NCBI GenBank assembly: GCA_026391935.1
Contig: JAPLDC010000060.1
Location: 1 to 14,332, forward strand
Source of the DNA: Bacteroidota bacterium
Lineage (GTDB): Bacteria; Bacteroidota; Bacteroidia; 2-12-FULL-35-15
DNA: 14,332 bases
Direction: 5' to 3'
Shown piece after piece: positions 1 through 6,690 of this stretch. The notes below the pieces were generated by a model that was not told the DNA's origin, made no database searches, and worked only from the letters and a program-made list of their open reading frames with translations. The number at the start of each line of letters is the position of its first letter. Positions within the stretch are counted from its first letter, which is position 1. The position numbers were made by a program, and so were the translations under genes.

Positions 1-1058
1 TTCGTTTGAATATCGAGAATTTCACCTACAAAGCCATCAGCCATTTTTTCAACTGCCACATCAATCTTACTTATCGACTTAACGATGCCAGTAATAATGG
101 AAACCATTGTCAAAATAATTCCGACAAAAACAGCCAACAATAATATTAACGAGAAAACAATACTAGAATTTGCATTTTTCAATTCCTCATTCGCTTTTCC
201 AGCCAAAAAGTCGGCAGAATATTTTTCTACTTCTTTTAATTGATTGAAGGCGGCTGAAGATGTTGCCCACCAGTTTTCAAATGTGGAATTAAAATTGGCA
301 AATGAGGGATCGAGATAGACTGAATCGACCATTTCAGTCATTTGATCTACAAATACACCCTGATACTTTTGTTCAAAAAAATCTTTTAGCTCAGGGCTAG
401 CTTCTTTCTTGTAACTCCTTATATTTTCTTCGTAATCCGCCTTAACAGCAATGAAATCAGCAAATCCGGCCCCTTCAAATCTCCCTAATTCCAATGCATT
501 ACCTATACTTATCTTCATATTAGAAATATCGTCTCCTGCATGCCAAAGGGTAAAATGTGATTCAAACAGTGAATTCAGTATACTATTATTTGAACCACGA
601 ACAATAAGATCAAATCTATCAAAAAGTTGTATGTTGATTTGGTTATAAATTTTATCAATTCGAGAAAACAATTTTAATTCGTTTACACTTGCTCGAGCAG
701 ATACCAATTCTTTAAATGAAATGTCTTTCTCTGTATTAGTATCCCTTTCCTTGAATAAATTATAGTAGTCATGTATTGCGTCATCTGTTGCTTCTCTTCG
801 TAATGCAAGCGCTGGAAAATCTTTTGTTCCATTGCTGGAGATATAAATAAGCGATACAGCTTGCTCATTATGCATTGCAGCAAGAACCGATGAAATAGAA
901 TTCATTTCTGCAAGAGCGTTTAGTGATTTCTGCGCCTCTTGTTTTACGGAAAATTCGCCACGTATACTAACAATAAGAAACGCGGATAAAGTACCAATCA
1001 CAAGTATGGTAGCAAAAGTTAATTTGTTTTTGATCGATAGTTTTTTCAAAAAATTCAT
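1..1058 (-). CDS. NIT-domain transmembrane receptor, 5' part only (truncated by window edge)
   Basis: This minus-strand reading frame opens at an ATG (1058-1056) and runs without a stop to the window edge, giving 352 residues. The start MNFLKKLSIKNKL leads into a membrane segment at about residues 11-31. An extracytoplasmic helical domain of about 260 residues follows, then a second membrane segment (about 299-321) and the beginning of a HAMP linker (IVKSISKIDVAVEKMADG). The helical region resembles the NIT (nitrate/nitrite sensing) family, with an NEQAVSLIYIS-like first helix, an RREATDDAI segment and an ALELGRF segment before a WW-containing final helix. NIT-TM-HAMP proteins end in a chemoreceptor, kinase, cyclase or PP2C output. 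That part lies outside the window, so the output is unknown. The NIT assignment rests on pattern and layout; the actual ligand cannot be told. The gene is divergent from the CHASE3 kinase at 1744. Confidence 0.8.
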   Translation of the reverse strand, partial: MNFLKKLSIKNKLTFATILVIGTLSAFLIVSIRGEFSVKQEAQKSLNALAEMNSISSVLAAMHNEQAVSLIYISSNGTKDFPALALRREATDDAIHDYYNLFKERDTNTEKDISFKELVSARASVNELKLFSRIDKIYNQINIQLFDRFDLIVRGSNNSILNSLFESHFTLWHAGDDISNMKISIGNALELGRFEGAGFADFIAVKADYEENIRSYKKEASPELKDFFEQKYQGVFVDQMTEMVDSVYLDPSFANFNSTFENWWATSSAAFNQLKEVEKYSADFLAGKANEELKNANSSIVFSLILLLAVFVGIILTMVSIITGIVKSISKIDVAVEKMADGFVGEILDIQT

Positions 1059-1343
1059 TTGGTAGATTTAGATAGTATAGTAATTATTTATTTTTCTGTT
1101 ATTCAATTATTTATTTACAAATTCTCACAACATTATTTGTCTTTATCTTAAATATGAAGAGAATACGTAAAACTTTTTAATAGTTCTTCATTATTCATTT
1201 TGGGCATATTGACAAAAAAACATACATCAAAGAAATTATCTAAATAAAATCTATGAGAATATTAACCTCGCGCCTATCTATTTCAATGCCATGTATTAAT
1301 ATGCTGATAGTTAAGCATTTGAGATTGCACTAAAAATCAGCTA

Positions 1344-1378
1344 TTCCATAAAATGGAAACGCTTTCCATAAAACAGAA
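1344..1378. promoter_or_regulatory. Tandem inverted-repeat operator pair A
   Basis: A perfect TTCCA-TAAAA-TGGAA lies at 1344-1358. A degraded copy, TTCCA-TAAAA-CAGAA, lies at 1364-1378, starting 20 bases later with the same spacer. The pair sits 286 bases upstream of the NIT receptor start and 366 bases upstream of the CHASE3 kinase start. Half-site centres are 10 bases apart and site centres 20 apart, so all arms face the same side of the helix. It is probably an activator or repressor binding site. The binder is inferred, not shown. Confidence 0.6.
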
Positions 1379-1542
1379 ATTAAGAATTATAAAAACTGCT
1401 TTGATCAATCAAATCAGCGTGTATAGCTGCCTTAATTTACAAAGGATTAGTGTAAATAATTTCTATTTAACAAAATCTCACATAAATTAATTCTGTATTT
1501 TATTAAAACCTAATTGAGACTGTACTGAAACCTAAATTCAGA

Positions 1543-1578
1543 TTCCAGATTCAGGAACAGTATTTCCATATTTTGGAA
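1543..1578. promoter_or_regulatory. Tandem inverted-repeat operator pair B
   Basis: TTCCA-GATTC-AGGAA at 1543-1557 has one mismatch in the right arm. The perfect TTCCA-TATTT-TGGAA at 1564-1578 starts 21 bases later. The 15-mer of the second site recurs exactly at 12368 in front of the NtrC-family gene. The pair ends 165 bases before the CHASE3 kinase ATG and 53 bases before a TGGCAC element. That is a usual place for the upstream activating sites of a sigma-54 activator. Confidence 0.65.
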
Positions 1579-1631
1579 TAAAGATTCGTTAGATATGCTG
1601 CAAACACTTGACTATCAATATATATAAGGAA

Positions 1632-1647
1632 TGGCACAGTGAATGTA
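1632..1647 (+). promoter_or_regulatory. Possible sigma-54-type promoter for the kinase cluster
   Basis: TGGCAC at 1632-1637 matches the -24 element exactly. After five bases comes ATGTA (1643-1647), where the -12 element should read TTGCA or TTGCT. The conserved -12 G is in phase but the following C is T. The predicted transcription start would be about 85-90 bases before the ATG at 1744. Operator pair B just upstream and an NtrC-family gene in the same window support it. The weak -12 element keeps the call tentative. Confidence 0.35.
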
Positions 1648-1743
1648 TTGCTGTGCAAGAAATCAAAATAACATAGTACAAAACAAACTTGAATATCAAA
1701 GCGTGGTTGAATTTTATATAACACTAAAATCAAAAAGCAATTA

Positions 1744-3459
1744 ATGAAACGACTGGAAAAGTATATTCCATTATTGTTTCTCACCCTCTGTTGCTTTTTA
1801 ATAGCGATAGCCGTCTATATTTCTATTACTCTAAAAGAATTTGAAAAAACATCCGCAGAGTTAGAAACTACATACACATTAATTAATCTTAACAATGGTC
1901 TGCTTTCGGATGTGCTAAGTATTGAGGCAAGTGTAGGAGAGTTTTTGCTTGTAGGGGACGATTCTTTTTTGAAACCATATTACACGAGTATCGCTGATAT
2001 TTATAAAAGACTAGTTGCATTCGAAAAGTTAGCCCGTTCAGGTGAAGAACGAAGTATCATTGATAATTTTAAAAAACTGTTACAAGCAAGAGAAATTTCA
2101 ACAGGTAAAGTAATTTCAAGACACCAAAGAAACATTCTAAGCATTCAGGACGAAATAGCCTTTAGTTATATTGGAAAAAGGCTTTCAGAAAAAATGAAAA
2201 GTACTGTTCAAAAAATAAACGGAACAGAACTTTCATTACTTCAACAACGGAAACTTGCCAATAACAGTTCTGCTAATAAATTCCGAATCATCATTATCAT
2301 CTTGTTAATTACTATTTTTAATATTATTCTGATAGCAATAATTATTATAAACATCCAACGACAAAAAAGACACCTTACTGCTGAATTAGAAAAGTCAAAT
2401 AATTTATTCAGCTCCATATTTGAGAATAACCCAGCATCAATAGCAATCAGCAGAATTAGTGATAACGTAATATTAAAAGCAAACAATAGTTTTATTCAAC
2501 TAATGGATTGCTCTTCCAACGATGAAATAATAGGCAAGTCAGCACATGACTTAAATATGGTCCTAGAATCAAATGATGCAGATGAAGTTGCAAAAAAAAT
2601 ACGTGAAAATCATTTCAGCGAAAATCAAGAGACCTTAATAAAGACAAAAAAAGGTAAAACAAAATGTACCTCTACATCCGTCATTTATTTTGATATAGAC
2701 AATGATCCTTGTCTTTTTTCTGTATCTATAGATATAACTGCAACCAAAAATGCAGAAGAAAAATTGATGGCAGCAAACCGTGAATTAGAAGCCTTTTCAT
2801 ATTCTGTTTCGCATGATCTAAGAGCTCCATTAAGAGCTATTAACGGGTATACATCGATTTTAATAGAAGATTACAATACCGTTTTAGATGCTGAAGGAGT
2901 AGGTTATTTGCAATCCATGCTAAAAAGTTCGAAAATGATGGGTAACCTAATCGATGATCTACTTGCTTTTTCGAGATTAGGAAGAACAGACGTGCCTTTG
3001 GCAGAAATAAATATGAACACTGTTGTAAAAACAGTAATTGAGGAACAATTAAATAATAATACAGAGAAATACGCTATTAAGATCCATGAGCTTCCTTCAA
3101 TCATAGGACAGACAGTACTCATTAAACAGGTATGGGTCAATTTAATTTCTAATGCAATAAAATATTCACAACACAAAACAGATTCAAAAATTGAGATCGG
3201 GTCAACAAAAAAAGATGGTCTTACAATTTTTTATGTAAAAGATAACGGAGTAGGTTTCGATATGCAATATTATAATAAACTTTTTGGTGTTTTTCAACGC
3301 TTGCATTCAAAAGAGGAATTTGAAGGAACCGGCATTGGTTTGGCTATTGTTCAAAAGGCAATAAATCGACATAACGGAACAGTTTGGGCTGAATCGAAAT
3401 TAAATGAAGGAACGACATTTTTCTTTAGCATACCTATCAGTAACAACAAAACAATATAA
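1744..3459 (+). CDS. Membrane sensor histidine kinase, CHASE3-PAS-HisKA-HATPase
   Basis: This 571-aa kinase starts with a membrane helix (about residues 8-28). A CHASE3-type extracytoplasmic helical sensor domain follows (about 40-178, with a GEFLLVGDDSFLKPYY core), then a second membrane helix (about 182-203) and a PAS domain (about 218-335). The HisKA H-box is SVSHDLRAPLRAINGY, with the phosphoacceptor His357. The ATPase domain has the N-box WVNLISNAIKYS (Asn470), the G1 box DNGVGFD (500-506) and the G2 box GTGIGLAI (from Gly528), so it looks fully active. The HDLRAPLR-type H-box belongs to the phytochrome-like subgroup, which normally signals to Rcp1-type receivers. Exactly such a gene begins 10 bases after its stop. 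The start fits because the membrane anchor begins directly at it. Likely regulation is through operator pairs A and B. The ligand is unknown. Confidence 0.93.
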   Translation: MKRLEKYIPLLFLTLCCFLIAIAVYISITLKEFEKTSAELETTYTLINLNNGLLSDVLSIEASVGEFLLVGDDSFLKPYYTSIADIYKRLVAFEKLARSGEERSIIDNFKKLLQAREISTGKVISRHQRNILSIQDEIAFSYIGKRLSEKMKSTVQKINGTELSLLQQRKLANNSSANKFRIIIIILLITIFNIILIAIIIINIQRQKRHLTAELEKSNNLFSSIFENNPASIAISRISDNVILKANNSFIQLMDCSSNDEIIGKSAHDLNMVLESNDADEVAKKIRENHFSENQETLIKTKKGKTKCTSTSVIYFDIDNDPCLFSVSIDITATKNAEEKLMAANRELEAFSYSVSHDLRAPLRAINGYTSILIEDYNTVLDAEGVGYLQSMLKSSKMMGNLIDDLLAFSRLGRTDVPLAEINMNTVVKTVIEEQLNNNTEKYAIKIHELPSIIGQTVLIKQVWVNLISNAIKYSQHKTDSKIEIGSTKKDGLTIFYVKDNGVGFDMQYYNKLFGVFQRLHSKEEFEGTGIGLAIVQKAINRHNGTVWAESKLNEGTTFFFSIPISNNKTI

Positions 3460-3469
3460 AACAAAAAAC

Positions 3470-3916
3470 ATGGACTATTCAGAAATTGAGATTTTATTTG
3501 CGGAAGACAGTATGGATGATGCAGCACTTACCATTCGTGCGCTAAAAAAAGGAGGATTAACAAATAAGCTCCACCATGTTATCGATGGGGCAGAAGCGCT
3601 CGATTTCCTTTATTGCAAGGGCGCTTACACGGACAGAAATATAAATCATCCTCTCAAACTGATTATGTTAGACTTAAAAATGCCCAAAGTTTCGGGTTGG
3701 GAAGTACTTGAAAAAGTAAAAGGAGATCCCCTATTAAAATCAATTCCGGTAGTCATACTCACCTCTTCAAAAGAAGATCCGGATATCAAAAAATGTTATG
3801 AGCTTGGTGCGAATAGCTACATAGTAAAACCGGTAGGAAGCGACAACTTCTTTCAAGCAATAAAAGCCCTTAGTTTTTATTGGATGATCTCCAATCAGCC
3901 ACCTCATCACTTATAA
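3470..3916 (+). CDS. Single-domain response regulator, Rcp1-like
   Basis: This 148-aa protein is one receiver domain with no output domain. The acidic pair is Glu12-Asp13, the phosphoacceptor is Asp68 (IMLDLKMPKVSGW), the switch threonine is Thr98 (VILTSS) and the conserved lysine is Lys120 (YIVKPV). The long loop before the phosphoacceptor (DFLYCKGAYTDRNINHP) and the WEVLEKVKGDP segment are hallmarks of the Rcp1 family, which partners phytochrome-type kinases. I prefer the ATG at 3470, directly before the first beta strand, over an in-frame ATG at 3404 inside the kinase gene that would add 22 unrelated residues. It probably takes phosphate from His357 of the upstream kinase and acts as a shuttle or by protein contact. 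An output by DNA binding is excluded because there is no such domain. Confidence 0.93.
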   Translation: MDYSEIEILFAEDSMDDAALTIRALKKGGLTNKLHHVIDGAEALDFLYCKGAYTDRNINHPLKLIMLDLKMPKVSGWEVLEKVKGDPLLKSIPVVILTSSKEDPDIKKCYELGANSYIVKPVGSDNFFQAIKALSFYWMISNQPPHHL

Positions 3917-3964
3917 TTATTTATACATTGAATATTTTGCTAGAAGTAAATTAAAACAAATATC

Positions 3965-5155
3965 ATGATTGCCGCTTTGAATATATTATTATTAGAGGAT
4001 TCTGAAATTGATGCAGATATCCTGATTATGTTTCTTAATAGACAGAAGATAAAGTTCGTTCATACACGCGTTTGGACGAGAGAACAATTTATTGGTGCAT
4101 TAGAGCTATCAAGTTATGATATTATAATTGCAGACCATTCACTTCCTCAATTCACAGGAATGGATGCTTTCCGAATAATGAAATCAAAAGAAAAAACACA
4201 GGGAACACCCTTTATTTTACTCACAGGAACAGTACCTGAACATATACTAATACAATATGCAAAAGAAGGAGTGGATGAATATATTTTGAAGGATAATTTG
4301 CTTCGTTTACCATCAGCGATTGACCATTTAATAACAAAGAAAAAAATAGAACTGTTACTAAAAAAATTAGAAACAGCGCATCGCGAAATTCAAGATAGTA
4401 TTGCCTGTGCAAAAAGAATTCAAAATTCAATTCTACCTGATAAAGAATTATTAAAAGAAATTGCGTCAGAATCTTTTATTCTATTCAAACCAAAAGATAA
4501 GGTAAGTGGTGATTTTTATTTTTTCAGAAAAGACGAAAGCGGTTCTTTAATTACCGTAGCAGATTGCACCGGGCATGGAGTTCCCGGAGCTATGATGAGC
4601 ATGGTTGGTATTGAAAAACTAAATAATTTGTTTCGTAAAATAAGGAATCCAAGTGAAATATTAAAAAAACTAAACAAAAGTTTGAGAACAGCTCTATCTG
4701 CAGGTGATTTTGAAAGTTCTGAAGGAATGGACATCGCTGTTTGTCAAATTGAAAATGACAGCAATACATTAAAATTTTCAGGTGCCAATAGACCACTTTG
4801 GATAATTCGAAAGGGGCAAACAGAAGTGGAAGAAATTGAAGGGACGAAAAGTGCCATCGGTTATAATTTTGCTAATATCGAGAATCCAGAATATGAATGC
4901 CATGAAATAAAATTAAATGAGGGGGATACCTTTTACATTTTTTCTGATGGTTTTGCTGATCAGTTTGGTGGTGAAAAAAACAAAAAAATAACGACCAAAA
5001 AATTTAAACAACAACTGCTGAGTATTCAAGATAAAACAATGCTTGAACAAGGTAACTACTTAAACGATTTTCTTGAAAATTGGATGGGGGCAGAAGAGCA
5101 AATAGATGATATTTTGGTGATAGGAATTCGGAAAGAAAAAAGCTTATCGGTTTAA
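3965..5155 (+). CDS. Response regulator with PP2C (RsbU/SpoIIE-type) serine phosphatase output
   Basis: This protein has 396 residues. The receiver (about 1-120) has Glu11-Asp12, the phosphoacceptor Asp57 (IIIADHSLP) and the FILLTGT and YILKD switch motifs. A helical linker (about 120-155) ends in AKRIQNSILP, the usual lead-in to RsbU-like phosphatases. The PP2C domain keeps its metal ligands: Asp183 (KVSGDFY), Asp200 (ADCTGHG), Asp328 (FSDGFADQ) and Asp381 (QIDDILVIG). It should therefore be an active Mn/Mg-dependent phosphatase acting on phosphoserine or phosphothreonine. Family members usually act on anti-anti-sigma (STAS) proteins in partner-switch pathways. No STAS or RsbW-like gene is in the window, so the substrate lies elsewhere. 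It sits 48 bases after the Rcp1-like gene in the same orientation, probably in one transcript. Confidence 0.92.
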   Translation: MIAALNILLLEDSEIDADILIMFLNRQKIKFVHTRVWTREQFIGALELSSYDIIIADHSLPQFTGMDAFRIMKSKEKTQGTPFILLTGTVPEHILIQYAKEGVDEYILKDNLLRLPSAIDHLITKKKIELLLKKLETAHREIQDSIACAKRIQNSILPDKELLKEIASESFILFKPKDKVSGDFYFFRKDESGSLITVADCTGHGVPGAMMSMVGIEKLNNLFRKIRNPSEILKKLNKSLRTALSAGDFESSEGMDIAVCQIENDSNTLKFSGANRPLWIIRKGQTEVEEIEGTKSAIGYNFANIENPEYECHEIKLNEGDTFYIFSDGFADQFGGEKNKKITTKKFKQQLLSIQDKTMLEQGNYLNDFLENWMGAEEQIDDILVIGIRKEKSLSV

Positions 5156-5178
5156 TTTAATCAATAAAAAGTGAAATA

Positions 5179-5814
5179 ATGGATAGTACATTAAAAATAC
5201 TAATTTTAGAAGACAATCCGATTGATGCTGATTTAATACATCGTGAATTAAAAAAATCAGGATTGATTTTCACTCATGAAGTTGTACAAACCAGAGACGA
5301 ATTTGAACTTTCGATAGAAAATTTCAAGCCAGATCTAATTTTGTCAGACTTTTCGCTTCCTTCGTTTGATGGTCTTTCAGCATTTAAAATAAAACAAGAA
5401 AAGATACCGGGAATTCCTTTTATGATTATTTCGGGAACTATCGGCGATGAAAACGCTGTTGAATTAATCAAAAATGGCGTAACCGATTACGTTTTAAAGG
5501 ATAAATTATTTTCATTAATGCCTAAAATACACAGGGCTCTAAATGAAATAAGAGAAAAACAAAAAAAGGAAGAAATTGAGCATAAAATGAAAATGCAAAA
5601 TGAAAAATTATTCGAAATAGCATTTCTTCAATCACATCAAGTTCGCAGGCCTGTTGCGAGCATTCAGGGTTTAATTGGCTTGTTCAATTTTAAAGCTCCT
5701 GATGACCCTATCAATTCAGAAGTGCTTTCAAGACTTCAAATTGCAACTTTAGAATTTGATGAAATTATTAGATCGATCGTGCAAAAAACTTACGAGATAA
5801 AAAATATAAAATAA
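5179..5814 (+). CDS. Receiver fused to a lone histidine dimerisation (DHp-like) helix, no ATPase domain
   Basis: This 211-aa protein begins with a complete receiver (about 1-125: Glu11-Asp12, phosphoacceptor Asp57 in LSDFSLPSFDG, IISGT, Lys107 in YVLKD). A coiled segment follows, then a HisKA-like helix with AFLQSHQVRRPVASIQGL and a candidate phosphohistidine at His153. The second helix ends at the stop codon. No HATPase domain follows in any frame, and the region after 5814 is non-coding. The closest relatives by motif are Bacteroidota kinases with QSHEVRxP H-boxes; here the acidic residue after the His is Gln154. Without an ATPase it cannot phosphorylate itself, so it may be a phosphotransfer relay, a dimer partner for the CHASE3 kinase, or a truncated remnant. 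The clean gene end 23 bases after its neighbour favours a real gene. It is the last gene of the cluster. Confidence 0.88.
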   Translation: MDSTLKILILEDNPIDADLIHRELKKSGLIFTHEVVQTRDEFELSIENFKPDLILSDFSLPSFDGLSAFKIKQEKIPGIPFMIISGTIGDENAVELIKNGVTDYVLKDKLFSLMPKIHRALNEIREKQKKEEIEHKMKMQNEKLFEIAFLQSHQVRRPVASIQGLIGLFNFKAPDDPINSEVLSRLQIATLEFDEIIRSIVQKTYEIKNIK

Positions 5815-6258
5815 TAAAGTCCAATATCATTTTTTATTTATGTGTTATCCTATTTTAAGATCGACGTCCATATTTATATTTATCAGCAAAATTGCAACAA
5901 TAAAAACACTTTAATCACATTTCTCAATTTAAAATTATAAGATAATGAGAGTCTTATACTTCTTCTTTGATAATTTTTCAAAGCAGCGAACCCTCACTAT
6001 ATTTTTCTTTTTTATCAAACAGGTCAACCATTCTTTTCAAAAGCATGGAAAAACATACATTTGATTTAAAAACTACATTATGACATAGCTCATATTTCGA
6101 ATACTTAAAAAAATCATTAAATTTGCGAGAATACACTTAGTATCAATAACATGAACACAGGTTATTGAATATTCAGAAATGTAATTAAAATTCAAAAAAA
6201 TACATTATCTTGATAACATTATTCTTTTGAAGAAATTATATTTAAAATTTAAAAAGTT
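5815..6258. other. Intergenic gap between the kinase cluster and the HbpS-like gene
   Basis: These 444 bases are AT-rich. They hold an inverted repeat at 6143-6168, a weaker hairpin (CTTTGA / TCAAAG, 5965-5983) and one imperfect copy of the operator motif (TTCAA-AAGCA-TGGAA, 6036-6050). A 39-codon ATG frame at 5944-6063 shows no recognisable feature and is probably chance. I see no terminator with a T-run after 5814 and no clear promoter. Confidence 0.6.
6143..6168. promoter_or_regulatory. Inverted repeat upstream of the HbpS-like gene
   Basis: TCAATAAC (6143-6150) and GTTATTGA (6161-6168) are perfect 8-base arms around a 10-base centre. The centre is about 103 bases before the ATG at 6259. 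The arm spacing puts the half-sites about 18 bases apart. It could be an operator for this two-gene unit or a small RNA hairpin. AT-rich palindromes also arise by chance. Confidence 0.35.
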
Positions 6259-6687
6259 ATGGATCCAATAATTAAAAAAAGTTTAAGCTACAAAGCCTGC
6301 CAATTAATGGCTGCGGCCGCAATTAGAAAAGCTGAAGAATTAAAAATGACTATTTCTATAACATTTGTGGACGAAAGTGGTGTACTTAAAGCCTTTTACA
6401 GGATGGACCATTCACCTTTAGTCACAATAGATGCATCCAGAAAAAAAGCTGTTACTGCTGTCGGGTATGGTATTCCAAGTGGCGACAGTTGGTATTCCTT
6501 TATTAAGGATGACCCTATTTTATTTCATGGCGTTCAACAATTCAAGGATTTTATTCTTCTGGGTGGTGGTTCTCCTATAATCCATGACGGAAGTGTGATA
6601 GGAGCAATCGGAATAAGTGGAGGACATTATAAACAAGATGAAGAATGCGTTAAAGAAGCACTTAAAGAATATAATTCAAATAGCTAA
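6259..6687 (+). CDS. GlcG/HbpS-like protein (haem-binding family, formerly DUF336)
   Basis: This 142-aa protein matches the GlcG/HbpS/PduO-C fold over its full length. The N-terminal helix is LSYKACQLMAAAAIRKAEEL. It is followed by the ITFVDESGVLKAFYRMD strand pair, the ASRKKAVTAV helix, the LLGGGSPIIHDGSVIGAIGISGG glycine-rich core (residue 94 onward) and the KQDEECVKEAL terminal helix. There is no signal peptide or lipobox, so it is probably cytoplasmic. In Streptomyces, HbpS binds haem and modulates the kinase SenS; other members are linked to glycolate or cobalamin enzymes. Here it is three bases from a hybrid kinase with no metabolic enzyme nearby, so a role as ligand- or redox-sensing accessory is inferred. 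Haem binding itself is not shown by the sequence. Confidence 0.88.
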   Translation: MDPIIKKSLSYKACQLMAAAAIRKAEELKMTISITFVDESGVLKAFYRMDHSPLVTIDASRKKAVTAVGYGIPSGDSWYSFIKDDPILFHGVQQFKDFILLGGGSPIIHDGSVIGAIGISGGHYKQDEECVKEALKEYNSNS

Positions 6688-6690
6688 TTA

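Larger units (their letters stand above)
1059..1743. other. Divergent intergenic regulatory region
   Basis: These 685 bases separate the leftward NIT receptor gene from the rightward CHASE3 kinase gene. They are AT-rich, and I see no convincing coding frame or RNA gene in them. They hold two tandem pairs of the inverted repeat TTCCA-N5-TGGAA (1344-1378 and 1543-1578) and a TGGCAC element at 1632. Both divergent genes could be controlled from here. I found no clear Bacteroidota housekeeping promoter (TTTG / TAnnTTTG) for either gene. Confidence 0.75.

Noticed and set aside
683..883. Minus-strand frame of 66 codons inside the NIT receptor gene, and similar frames within the other genes
   Set aside because: They are out-of-frame shadows of clear domain-bearing genes and show no family features of their own.
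3404..3469. Upstream in-frame ATG extending the Rcp1-like receiver by 22 residues
   Set aside because: The extension lies mostly in the kinase coding sequence and resembles no receiver N-terminus; the ATG at 3470 fits the domain start.
6036..6050. TTCAA-AAGCA-TGGAA as a fifth operator upstream of the HbpS-like gene
   Set aside because: The left arm has a mismatch, and no partner half-site lies 20-21 bases away, unlike the other pairs. It may be a weak site but is not supported.
5944..6063. A 39-codon ATG frame in the gap before the HbpS-like gene
   Set aside because: It is rich in Phe from AT-rich DNA, has no recognisable motif, no ribosome site, and no support from neighbours.
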